Positions 16,685 through 25,059 of a DNA stretch of 64,000 nucleotides are shown in pieces. Location of the stretch: contig DATMFK010000017.1 in NCBI GenBank assembly GCA_035556195.1, positions 434,001 to 498,000 of the forward strand, written 5' to 3'. Under the pieces are notes generated by a model. It made no database searches, was not told the DNA's origin, and saw nothing but the letters and a program-made list of their open reading frames with translations. Made by a program: the position numbers and the translations under genes. The stretch is from G016756615 sp035556195 (lineage in GTDB: Bacteria > Pseudomonadota > Alphaproteobacteria > Rhizobiales > Rhizobiaceae). Position 1 is the stretch's first letter. Each line of letters opens with the position of its first letter.

Positions 16685-17916
16685 TGAACACCCGTATTGC
16701 TGACAAGATTTCTGGCGAGCTCAGGCAATTCTGCCAAACAATTCTCCCACAAGAGCGTGTCTCTTAAGGACATGTCATTATTCTGTCTGTTTGTATCAAT
16801 TCGTTCTCTGGAAAGTACGTGCCTTATCGTTCGATGAAGTGATGCTGAATCTGCTACAACGTTAACTTCAGGTAAACCTAGAAATGACTCATATCCGCGA
16901 AAGGCTGGTCTTGTTCCTATCACGTATGAGCCGGAATAGATTGCTTCGGCGGTCTTGATGTTTGATCCTCCGCCGTATGGGATGGGGAGAACGAAGCCAT
17001 GAGCAAGCGACTTTACGGCTGCGAGATCCTCATCGGGTAACGAAAAAAGGACCTGCAGTCGGGAGAGGTTTAGATCGGCCCACCGCGCTCTGGCGATCTC
17101 TCGGTGAATATGTTCGCCAACACCTCCTGCAACAACAAGCCGGCTGGTTGGAGGGAAGCAGCCAAGAGATCCGCCGAAAATCTCTAAGAATCGAGTAAAA
17201 TTGGGAAGATGCGCGCTTGCAACGTAGAGAAGCCAGGGATATCTGGGGAGCCTTGCGCGCCACTCGGTCAGCTTCTCGCTACTTGCTCGCCACCCGTCTA
17301 TTCCGTTCGGCACCACGGCAACATTCTTAGCGCCCCACGTTCGCATCACGGCGCAATCATGCCACGTAACGCCAATTGCGAGGTCTGCCTGTAGGCAGGC
17401 ATTCCTCTCCAGGTCCGAAATGGCACGCAATATTTCTTCTAAGTCATCCGCTTTGTACTCATTTAACATATCCCTTTTGAGCGGCTCTTCAATGTTCTGA
17501 GAACCGTATATGGTCGCCACATGGGCGTGCTCAGAGCGTTTGCGAAGTTCCATTGCAAGTGGCCAGAGCCACGGCTGCTCCACGTGAATTACATCAATTT
17601 GTTGCGGGATTTTTGAGAGTATCGCGGGGAGACCGCCATCTTGTGCGGTCGCAAAGCTACCTGACAAAAAATCGTTGATAAGAGGTACGTTCTTGCCCTT
17701 GAACAAACGATAGGGACTGTTGGCGGGGAAAGGGAGGTCTGAGGGCGCAACAGCGGCTTTCAAATAGGTCTCTTCCGGATAGACCGCTAGGGACGCTACT
17801 TTCCAGCCGCCCCTTTCATAGGCGCGCCGGATGTTGTGCAGCCGCACTTGTCCACCATGCAGCGGGATCTTGATAGGGTACGTGCTTAGGATGAGAACCG
17901 TACCTACCTTAGCCAT
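16681..17916 (-). CDS. Glycosyltransferase, GT4/GT1-like
   Basis: 411 residues from the ATG at 17916. It opens with VLILSTYPIKIPLHGGQVRL, the N-lobe glycine/HGG motif of GT4 enzymes. VAVVPNGIDGWRASSEKL marks the interlobe region and SLPDEDLAAVKSLAHGFVLP, then GGGSNIKTAEAIYSGSYVIG, the donor-site end. The typical E-x7-E pair is weakened here (N-I-K-T-A-E), so activity should not be assumed. The four-base overlap with the next gene shows an operon. AT-rich relative to the window average. Confidence 0.8.
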   Translation of the reverse strand: MAKVGTVLILSTYPIKIPLHGGQVRLHNIRRAYERGGWKVASLAVYPEETYLKAAVAPSDLPFPANSPYRLFKGKNVPLINDFLSGSFATAQDGGLPAILSKIPQQIDVIHVEQPWLWPLAMELRKRSEHAHVATIYGSQNIEEPLKRDMLNEYKADDLEEILRAISDLERNACLQADLAIGVTWHDCAVMRTWGAKNVAVVPNGIDGWRASSEKLTEWRARLPRYPWLLYVASAHLPNFTRFLEIFGGSLGCFPPTSRLVVAGGVGEHIHREIARARWADLNLSRLQVLFSLPDEDLAAVKSLAHGFVLPIPYGGGSNIKTAEAIYSGSYVIGTRPAFRGYESFLGLPEVNVVADSASLHRTIRHVLSRERIDTNRQNNDMSLRDTLLWENCLAELPELARNLVSNTGVQ

Positions 17917-18563
17917 AGTCCCATCACATCCTCTGTTCCCCTTTGACTTCCCGATCGATCAGTGGAGTTCAACCTGCCGGAAATTAGGACCTGGGGCGCT
18001 TCTGTTACGTCATAGGGCACAGGTTGAGCAACCACCGGAGGGGCAAAAGTGTGCGATCGAGTATAGGGGAGGCGGTGATGGCCTGGGCATAGCTAGCTCC
18101 TTGCAGTAGCTGAATAGAGGGTCTGGTAGCAAACACTTGAGGCAATGGCCCGGGCGCTGCCTGCTATCTCCGTCGACGTGGGGAACCTCAGATTTCGTGG
18201 ACGACGAGGTCGGATTGGCCGCGCCTTGTTTCCTCGTTTCCGCGCGCGGACCCGCAGCGAGAATACGGCCGACCTCTAAACCCTGGGCAGATGCGGATAT
18301 AGCGGCCGCCGGGGTGGCGGTGCGAGAACTGGCGGCCCACCGTGAGTTTGGCGCGTCCTGGGGATAATGAAAAAGCGCGCCCGCCATCATGTGGCTGCGG
18401 CGCATGCCTCGCTGGGCACTTAACGTGATCGGACTTTGCCAGATGTAATGCAATATTGCTAAGCAGCCCTCGCTTGGTTAAGAGCGCTTCCGGGGATGCA
18501 ACATGATGCACCGCATTGGTGCAATCAGAGCGGGACATGATCGCGTAGAAAAGCGGATTTGAA
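17917..18563. other. Gene-poor region between divergent glycosyltransferase genes
   Basis: 647 bp holding the promoter side of the leftward glycosyltransferase pair, the glycosyltransferase relic at 18130-18400, and the start region of the rightward GT2 gene. Overlapping short frames on the minus strand are antisense to the relic and unsupported. No RNA gene recognised. Confidence 0.5.
18130..18400 (+). pseudogene. Relic of a glycosyltransferase 3' end (duplicate of 14900-15180)
   Basis: Translated on the plus strand, this stretch reads ...TSDFVDDEVGLAAP...SARGP...WADADIAAAG...ELAAHREFGASWG. It parallels TTDFVDNDVGFAVP...PARDP...WADADIAAAA...TLAADRELGPALG at the end of the 14009-15214 gene. 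The upstream glycosyltransferase body is missing and the frame ends at TGGGGATAATG. It is therefore a 3' fragment of a paralogous gene and not a functional CDS. The two copies flank the 15.2-18.1 kb segment in direct orientation. Confidence 0.8.
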
Positions 18564-19562
18564 TTGCGCAAGCTCATTATCCAGATTCCTTGTTTAAACG
18601 AGGAGGAAACCCTTCCGATCGCACTGGCTGACTTGCCACGTCAGGTTGATGGTTTTGACACCGTGGAGTGGATGGTTGTCGACGATGGCTCAACCGACCG
18701 AACCGTGGAAGTGGCAAAGGAACACGGCGTCGACCACGTCGTATCGCTTCCCCATAACCACGGTCTGGCCCGTGCATTCATGGCTGGACTCCATGCTGCG
18801 CTCAGGCTGGGCGCCGATGTGATCGTCAACACAGACGCCGACAATCAGTATGACGCGAAGTATATTCCTGATTTGGTAAGGCCTATACTCGAACGAAAAG
18901 CGCAAATCGTGATTGGGGCTCGACCGATTAGCGAAATCGAGCACTTCTCGCCTATCAAGAAGTTCCTTCAGCGGTTCGGAAGTTGGGTTGTAAAGGTGGC
19001 CAGCGATACGGTGGTCGCCGACGCGCCGAGTGGTTTCCGGGCGATCCACAAGGACGCAGCGATCAGGCTGAACGTCTTCAACCCTTACACATATACGCTG
19101 GAAACGATCATCCAGGCAGGGCGCAAGGACATCCCTATTGTTTCTGTGCCTGTCGGCGTCAACGGCTATCTGCGACCGTCTCGGCTGGTAAAGAGTATCG
19201 CAAGCTATGTGCGGCGATCGATTTTCACGGTGATCCGCATATTCATCGTCTACTGCCCGATGCGCTTTTTTGCGACGTGTGCAGCCATCGCTGCCGCTCC
19301 GGCCCTGCTTATGATCGTGCGCTTTCTTTACCACTATGCGATTGGCGACGGCAGCGGCAACGTTCAATCGCTTGTAATTTCCGGCTCGTTGCTGGCAATC
19401 GCAGGTGTTTTGCTTATGGGCGGTATTCTCGCGGAGCTGATTTCGGTCAACCGGCAGTTGCTGGAAGAGATTAGAATTAGGCAGTTGCAGCAAGAGCTTG
19501 GCTGGCGGGCCCCGGTCCGGACCAACCGCAGTGCATCAATGCAAGTCGATGCGGCTGAGTAG
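18564..19562 (+). CDS. Glycosyltransferase family 2, polyprenyl-phosphate sugar synthase (DPM1)-like
   Basis: 332 residues with an apparent TTG start (no nearby ATG restores IIQIPCLNEEETLP). The GT2 domain (about 1-215) has the VVDDGSTDRT nucleotide loop and VNTDADNQYD, which holds the metal-binding D-x-D. The C-terminal part has two membrane helices (RFFATCAAIAAAPALLMIVR and SLLAIAGVLLMGGILAELI). This build matches DPM1-like enzymes that load a sugar onto undecaprenyl phosphate. It is the first gene of a rightward series with a methyltransferase and two membrane proteins, consistent with making a lipid-linked donor for decoration outside the cytoplasm. The sugar is not known. Confidence 0.85.
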   Translation: MRKLIIQIPCLNEEETLPIALADLPRQVDGFDTVEWMVVDDGSTDRTVEVAKEHGVDHVVSLPHNHGLARAFMAGLHAALRLGADVIVNTDADNQYDAKYIPDLVRPILERKAQIVIGARPISEIEHFSPIKKFLQRFGSWVVKVASDTVVADAPSGFRAIHKDAAIRLNVFNPYTYTLETIIQAGRKDIPIVSVPVGVNGYLRPSRLVKSIASYVRRSIFTVIRIFIVYCPMRFFATCAAIAAAPALLMIVRFLYHYAIGDGSGNVQSLVISGSLLAIAGVLLMGGILAELISVNRQLLEEIRIRQLQQELGWRAPVRTNRSASMQVDAAE

Positions 19563-19656
19563 GTTGCGCGGCGTCATGGGCCTTCGGTTCCCGCCGGTTA
19601 GCGTATGGCGAGCGGGGGTCGCTTCAGGCGGCGTGGCTAATTGAAGGAGTGTCGGA

Positions 19657-20202
19657 TTGGGTGATCAGGGGGCACAGGGGCTGTTCTCACCTTTCTTGCG
19701 GCAGGCACGTATGAAAGCGGCGCAGAAATGGCTGACCGGTAGGGTTTTGGATGTCGGGTGCGGCAGTGGCGCCCTGGCGGCATTCATTGATGCGAATAGA
19801 TACGTCGGTTTCGACAGGGACGAATCCTGCATCGAAACGGCACGCCAGTTGTTTCCTCAACATCGCTTTATGGCATCGTTTCCTGATGCCGGGGGGTTCG
19901 ATACAGTCGTCGCTCTCGCACTGATTGAACACCTTCCAAACCCGCTGGAGGAGCTCCGGAGATGGGCGGCCGCACTGGAGCCGGGAGGGAAAATTGTGTT
20001 GACGACGCCCCACAAGGCATTCCGCGCAATTCATGATCTCGGGGCTAGGATTGGCATCTTCAGTGCCGACGCGGCCGATGAACACGAGGAAATGTTCGAT
20101 GGCGGTGACCTTGCCGCATTGGCCCAAGGCGGTGGGCTCAGGTTGGCCGAATACAGGCGGTTCCTGTTCGGCGCAAACCAGCTTTGCGTGATGTCCAAGT
20201 AA
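19657..20202 (+). CDS. Class I SAM-dependent methyltransferase
   Basis: 181 residues. The TTG start at 19657 is supported by GAAGGAGT six bases upstream. RVLDVGCGSGALAAFID is the SAM-binding motif I, YVGFDRDESCIETA motif II, VVALALIEHLPNPLEELRRW the post-motif, and LEPGGKIVLTTP motif III. Short members of this type methylate small molecules or sugars in glycan clusters. It lies 95 bp after the GT2 gene and 3 bp before the next membrane protein, so it is probably part of the same transcript. Substrate unknown. Confidence 0.83.
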   Translation: MGDQGAQGLFSPFLRQARMKAAQKWLTGRVLDVGCGSGALAAFIDANRYVGFDRDESCIETARQLFPQHRFMASFPDAGGFDTVVALALIEHLPNPLEELRRWAAALEPGGKIVLTTPHKAFRAIHDLGARIGIFSADAADEHEEMFDGGDLAALAQGGGLRLAEYRRFLFGANQLCVMSK

Positions 20203-20205
20203 GGG

Positions 20206-21090
20206 ATGCGCCGGTTCTATCACCTTGGCGGCGCGTTGATTACTCTCGCGTCGATTGGCTTTGTGGTACTGGCTATCGCAAAGTCGTACGGCAATTTGCC
20301 GGAAACGATCTATTCTGGAGAATTCGTCGGTCTAATCGTATGCCTCGGGCTTGCTTATGCTGGGATCAATCAATTTTTAGGCGCAGCTTGGTATTCATTG
20401 CTTTTCGGCTTTGGGCGCGGCGATCTCGATTTGCCAAGAGCATTAGCAATCTTCAACCGCACGCAGATATACAAGTATCTTCCAGGTAACGTGTTCCACA
20501 TGGTTGGGCGCTACGCCATGGCAAATAAGGCGGGTGCACCTCACACCGCGCTTTCTCTTGCTCAGATGGGCGAACTGGCGTTGGTCCTATTGGCTGCGCT
20601 GACTGTGGCCGGTCTCTTCTCCAAGAGCGTTCTCGTTGCTTCGCTCGGCCATTACGGTTTATCAGATCCGATCTATGTAGGCCTCCTCCCGCTAGCGGTC
20701 GCTGTTGCTGGATTTGTGATATGGAAGGTTGGCCTAGTTCCTGCAGATCTTAGAGCAGTGCTGTCGTTGCTGGCGGCGATCGGTCTCTACCTGCTGTTTA
20801 TCATCAGCAACGCGTTTGTGGCCGTCATCGTCGCAAAATGGATCGGCTCAGAAGGCTTGTCTGTGGCACAGATCATCGCCGCCGCGTCGACGGCTTGGCT
20901 CGTCGGATTCGTTGTGCCGGGCGCACCTGGCGGTCTGGGAGTGCGGGAGGCAGTCACAATAGCTGGTTTGACTGCCCTTGGACTGCCAACGGCTACGGCT
21001 ACAGCAGTCGCAGTTGGTCACCGGATCGTGACGATCTCAGGCGATGCATTGGGCGCGCTTTTCGAAATAGTACTACGAAGATGGCATTAA
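20206..21090 (+). CDS. UPF0104/lysylphosphatidylglycerol synthase TM-region-like membrane protein
   Basis: 294 residues with about eight hydrophobic helices. NRTQIYKYLPGNVFHMVGRY and, near the end, GFVVPGAPGGLGVREAVTI are the two conserved blocks of the UPF0104 / AglD-like integral membrane family (the flippase-like part of MprF and its stand-alone relatives). A role in moving or using lipid-linked intermediates is often proposed and not proven. The ATG is 3 bp after the previous stop and the gene ends 4 bp before the next start, indicating tight coupling in the glycan module. Confidence 0.8.
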   Translation: MRRFYHLGGALITLASIGFVVLAIAKSYGNLPETIYSGEFVGLIVCLGLAYAGINQFLGAAWYSLLFGFGRGDLDLPRALAIFNRTQIYKYLPGNVFHMVGRYAMANKAGAPHTALSLAQMGELALVLLAALTVAGLFSKSVLVASLGHYGLSDPIYVGLLPLAVAVAGFVIWKVGLVPADLRAVLSLLAAIGLYLLFIISNAFVAVIVAKWIGSEGLSVAQIIAAASTAWLVGFVVPGAPGGLGVREAVTIAGLTALGLPTATATAVAVGHRIVTISGDALGALFEIVLRRWH

Positions 21091-21094
21091 ACTG

Positions 21095-22900
21095 ATGATT
21101 AACTTTGGCGCATTCCTTGCCCAAAGGGGCATAACAGCCGCTCTATTTCTGGTTGCTATAGCTTTCGTTCTGTTCGTCCACGGCGCGGTTCCCTTTTACG
21201 CCGCACCGACCCTTGGGCAAGCACTATGGATCGCTGGATTCGGCTATTCGTTTGTCCAAGACTCTGTGCTCTCCATCCACGCAAACCACTTCGGATGGCC
21301 CGCTCCCGCACCTATTGCTTTCGGTCTGACCGGAGCCTATCCGGTAGGTCTGCTGATCGCCGCAGGATTCAATGCTTTGGATGCGTATTCGGCCGTGGTC
21401 GGCCTTTGGCTGACTGTCGCATCTTACGGTGCATGGAAGCTTTCAAGGCAAGTCGGTGTTGGTCCAAAGCTGTCGATTCTCACTGCACTCGTGTGGATGA
21501 CGATGCCCGCTCTATGGGCCCACTCGGGGTACTCAATGGTGTCCATCGGCATGGCTCTAATGCCCTTTTACCTTTGGGTGGCGTTGAGAGCGGTTCTTTA
21601 TGTCCCCTCCTGTAGAATTTCAGCCGCTCTCGTCGCGGCCGGCCACCTCGCAACCTGCGTCATTTCTGTCTTTACCGATGGTTATACGTTTGTGATGTTC
21701 GCAATAGGTGCGGGCACTATATCCATGGTAGGGTGGATTCGTGGCTTGCCAACGCGCAGGCATTATTTCTTTGTTTTTCCGCTACAGGCATTTTCGTTTG
21801 GTCTCGCCTACCTTTTCTACAAGGCATACTTCGAAACCGTCGACGACGCACTCTCGCCGATGGACTTCTTTCGCGGCTGGGGCGTCGACATAACTTTTCT
21901 GCTCGTCCCTACGCGCGGCATGCTCTGGCTTTGGGATACGCTTCGGTTGAGTGTCGCGAGGTCTGACGCCGAATTCTTTGGTGATGGGTCGGTGTGGGCT
22001 ACCACCTTCGCACTTCCTTTGGTTGTTGCCGGATTGGTCGGCTGGTGGGCCTCACGAAGCAAGGCGTGGTTCACAGCAGCGTTTCTTTTTGCCGGTTTGT
22101 TTGGTTTCTACATGGCGCTTGGTCCCTCATTAAAGGTCAATTCGACTAAACCGGTCGATCACACTAGCGCCCTGATGCCGGAGATGCTCGCCGTTGCCCC
22201 GACTGGCAGCGAAATCATTTCAGCGAACATCCCCGGCTTCCAGAGCATGCGCGCATCCTATCGCTGGAGCGTTCTTGGGTTTGTATGCTTCTGGGTGTTG
22301 ACGTTGATGCTGGCAGTCGGGCCCAACAGTGGGCGTAGGCAGGTTTTAGCTTCGATCTGGATATCCCTCCTGGTATTGCTGAATTTGCCGAATCTGAGTG
22401 CAAAATGGTCCGAGTACAAATCCTATAGGGAGGGATTTTTTGTGCTTGAGAACGGAGTGATCGGCGAGGTCGATAGCGATTTTGAAGCAGGAGAGATCGT
22501 TGCTTTCCTCCCCTATCGCAACGACTTTCTTGCAAATTACCTCGCTCCGCGAACAAATATTCGGACATACAATACCGGAGGCGACAAAAACCTCTACTTT
22601 GCCCGCCAGCATTGGCCAATTATGATGAGGGAATTGGGCCTAGGGGTTATCGGTCCTGACTTAGGGGGGAAGGTGCTTGAAATCCTGGAGCAAAATGAAG
22701 CCGATGCAGTCGTCCTTCCTTATTTCGACTTACTTCGTGCCGCGCATGACGGGAAGGTTACGAATGTCTACGAGGACAGTTTGCGACCAGTGGTAGACGA
22801 ACTCAAGCGAGCAGAAGATGCTGACGTTTTAGAGAGAGAGAGCTATGCAATCGTGAGGAAGAAGTCCCGCAGCCATCCTAGCGTGATCAGTTCTCGATAA
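21095..22900 (+). CDS. Large polytopic membrane protein, possibly a GT-C type glycosyltransferase
   Basis: 601 residues: about ten membrane helices from residue 12 to 430, then a soluble C-terminal part of about 170 residues. I do not recognise a named family. Features suggestive of GT-C enzymes are the many-helix N-terminal part, an early extracytoplasmic loop (VHGAVPFYAAPTLGQALW), and the soluble tail after the last helix. It lies 4 bp after the UPF0104-like gene and is the last gene of the rightward module headed by a DPM1-like enzyme. A role in transferring the lipid-linked sugar in the periplasm is inferred from context only. Confidence 0.6.
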   Translation: MINFGAFLAQRGITAALFLVAIAFVLFVHGAVPFYAAPTLGQALWIAGFGYSFVQDSVLSIHANHFGWPAPAPIAFGLTGAYPVGLLIAAGFNALDAYSAVVGLWLTVASYGAWKLSRQVGVGPKLSILTALVWMTMPALWAHSGYSMVSIGMALMPFYLWVALRAVLYVPSCRISAALVAAGHLATCVISVFTDGYTFVMFAIGAGTISMVGWIRGLPTRRHYFFVFPLQAFSFGLAYLFYKAYFETVDDALSPMDFFRGWGVDITFLLVPTRGMLWLWDTLRLSVARSDAEFFGDGSVWATTFALPLVVAGLVGWWASRSKAWFTAAFLFAGLFGFYMALGPSLKVNSTKPVDHTSALMPEMLAVAPTGSEIISANIPGFQSMRASYRWSVLGFVCFWVLTLMLAVGPNSGRRQVLASIWISLLVLLNLPNLSAKWSEYKSYREGFFVLENGVIGEVDSDFEAGEIVAFLPYRNDFLANYLAPRTNIRTYNTGGDKNLYFARQHWPIMMRELGLGVIGPDLGGKVLEILEQNEADAVVLPYFDLLRAAHDGKVTNVYEDSLRPVVDELKRAEDADVLERESYAIVRKKSRSHPSVISSR

Positions 22901-23043
22901 TCGAACGGACGTTCACTTCTCTAACATCACGTCAACGGGCGATCGTTCCAGCGTGTTGGTCGCAGTGACATCTTGGGTGTGGCGCGGCTCTGCTCTTGGC
23001 GCTTACGACAGTGCGTCGCCGCAAAGGTGGCATTTGGGAGGGG

Positions 23044-23847
23044 TTATTTCTTCTGCAGAAACAGCATGAATGATGTCCACTGGCAATAACCATCATTGAG
23101 CACTACGTGGCGGCGCCGACGGTGAACGCCATCCGTGCGGACGCAGATTTGGTCGATAAGATATTCGGTAGGCGGCAGAGACCAATCCATTCCATCGACA
23201 AGTTCGAGATCGTCAGATGCGTTGATAAGGTATTGTTCAATTTGGGACTTAGTGAAAAATTCTGGGTGAGTTTGTTCTTCAAGAAGTAGAAATTCTGTGG
23301 CAAGGCAAACAATTCCGCCTTTGCGAACAACCCTAGCCATTTCCCGAACTGCTTTTCGGGCGGCGGCATGACCGCCGAAGTGCTCGATTGAGGATAACGA
23401 CCAACAAAAATCGAATTTATTGTTCTCGAACGGAAGGTTCGTTCCATCCGCATTAACGAATCGAACGGTCCGATGCCGGAATGGGCGTGGACAATATTTG
23501 GAAGAATCTCGAACAATGTCTGCCGGCGCTTCGGCACCATTGCTATTGGACCACGTCTCATTCCCGTAAAGATCAGTAGCGACGACTTCAGAGATTCGGT
23601 CTGACAGCCAAAATATGACGGGCTCCCTCCCGGCGCCAACTCCAATGGCCTTTGCGCCGGGGTGGATCGCCCCGAGCTTCTTTAGTCCATAGATGCAATG
23701 GGTCCACTCCCATCCCTTCCGATATATCTCACCTTCTGTATGTTGGAAAACGTGCTTGTCGACGGAATAGGACTCCAGGTCGCGATGCAGGTTCATCCAT
23801 TCCGGATCAGAGTAACGGGAAACGTCTATAACTTGAGACAATGGCAT
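23044..23847 (-). CDS. SAM-dependent methyltransferase, glycan-cluster type
   Basis: About 267 residues from the ATG at 23847, which has CAGAGG upstream and starts 31 bp after the FkbM stop. Upstream TTG/ATG options at 23922 and 23901 would overlap the FkbM gene. AIGVGAGREPVIFWLSDR is motif I, VVATDLYGNETW motif II, FDFCWSLSSIEHFGG the acceptor-side motif, and MARVVRKGGIVCLATEF motif III. Probably methylates a sugar or sugar-nucleotide of the surface glycan. Convergent with the large membrane protein gene; it forms a leftward pair with the FkbM gene. Confidence 0.8.
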   Translation of the reverse strand: MPLSQVIDVSRYSDPEWMNLHRDLESYSVDKHVFQHTEGEIYRKGWEWTHCIYGLKKLGAIHPGAKAIGVGAGREPVIFWLSDRISEVVATDLYGNETWSNSNGAEAPADIVRDSSKYCPRPFRHRTVRFVNADGTNLPFENNKFDFCWSLSSIEHFGGHAAARKAVREMARVVRKGGIVCLATEFLLLEEQTHPEFFTKSQIEQYLINASDDLELVDGMDWSLPPTEYLIDQICVRTDGVHRRRRHVVLNDGYCQWTSFMLFLQKK

Positions 23848-23878
23848 ATCTGCTGGCCTCTGTTTGTGTGACGTTATC

Positions 23879-24679
23879 TTAGAGTGGCTTACAGAAGACA
23901 TGGGGATTTTGAAATTGGACAAGATATTCGATGTCGAACATAGTGCCCATATCTTTTACATCTCCAAAGCTTTCGCCTAACGCGAGAAAGCTGTAGCCAT
24001 GCAGAGCAGCAGCTAGTTTCGCCAGATCCTGTAGGGGGGAAGAAGAGAGGAAGTTATGGATTTCCAGGTCAATGAGTGGTCTTTGGGATATAACCTTCGC
24101 CATGCCATCGAGGGCCTCGGCCTCGAAACCCTCCACGTCGATCTTGAGAAAGTCAACGCGAGTGCCGCGCGGCAGATCCGAATCGAGAGCGACGATCTCG
24201 ATTTCGCCGTCCGCGGCCTTAACGCGGCGCTTTCTGCCAATCCCCAAGGCAGAAAGGAAACCTTTGCGAGGTGTCTCTGCTAGAGCACCTCGCGAGACAA
24301 TCATATTGCTCAAATTCGAGTGGAACGGCGCAACTGTGTTCGACGAGCCGACGCCAACCGGGCGCACGACTATGTTGTCGATGCCGTTCAGCTTGGCGTT
24401 CTCTGAAATAATTTTCGCATTTGCGGGCGACGGCTCATAGGCAATAACTCGGCCCTTTGGGCCGACTGCTTTAGCGAAAATGACACTCATCATGCCGTGG
24501 TGAGCGCCACAGTCAATGGCCGTCATCCCTGGAGCGAGGTGTTCAAGGCACCATCTGCGCTCAGGCATGAACTGGTTCGGACTGCTATCGTACCAGAGCT
24601 TTCCCGTCTCGTTCGCGATATAGAAGTCGAAGACCATATCGTTGAGGACTCGGTCTTTAGCCACATACGGCTTGAACAT
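23879..24679 (-). CDS. FkbM family methyltransferase
   Basis: 266 residues from the ATG at 24679, which has GGAGGGA at ideal spacing; longer frames upstream lack support. MTAIDCGAHHGMMSVIFAKA is the SAM-binding start, GRVIAYEPSPANAKIIS motif II, and DFLKIDVEGFEAEALDGM the FkbM family signature. FkbM proteins O-methylate sugars and polyketides. The gene is the first of a leftward pair with another methyltransferase gene. 380 bp of non-coding DNA separates it from the O-polysaccharide operon. Confidence 0.86.
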   Translation of the reverse strand: MFKPYVAKDRVLNDMVFDFYIANETGKLWYDSSPNQFMPERRWCLEHLAPGMTAIDCGAHHGMMSVIFAKAVGPKGRVIAYEPSPANAKIISENAKLNGIDNIVVRPVGVGSSNTVAPFHSNLSNMIVSRGALAETPRKGFLSALGIGRKRRVKAADGEIEIVALDSDLPRGTRVDFLKIDVEGFEAEALDGMAKVISQRPLIDLEIHNFLSSSPLQDLAKLAAALHGYSFLALGESFGDVKDMGTMFDIEYLVQFQNPHVFCKPL

Positions 24680-25059
24680 AACGTCCCTCCGAAAGTGCCC
24701 CCGCGCTCTCGATGGTAGACGAATTTCACCCGCCAAATAAATCCTTAATTGAAGAGACGACGCCTCATTAATCGTCCTAGCGGGGCCGCATCGTTTCACT
24801 ACGATTGAAGCGGGACCTAGGGATGGCCGGGAAAAGGACGCATTTACGTTTGTTCTCAGACTTTTGTGCCGCGATCCGACTATGGTCCAAGCGGAACAAG
24901 TCGGTGCGCTCGCAGCGGTTCATTTCCCGCGACGGGCTTTGAATAAGCACCAGACTTGGCTGTTCGAGCCCTATCTTGCTTTGTGCTTTACAGCGCAACC
25001 ATCCTCGCTTGCAATTCACGTTCCGGGTCACGTTCGAGCGAACCTACCCCGCTTTGAAG
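24680..25059. other. Intergenic region
   Basis: 380 bp between the end of the O-polysaccharide operon and the FkbM gene, both leftward. Short open frames on either strand lack family resemblance. Presumed promoter of the FkbM-methyltransferase pair and the 3' end of the long operon; no clear terminator hairpin found. Confidence 0.35.

Noticed and set aside
18010..18453. 147-codon minus-strand frame in the gene-poor glycan region
   Set aside because: Antisense to the glycosyltransferase relic; no homology or ribosome-binding site.
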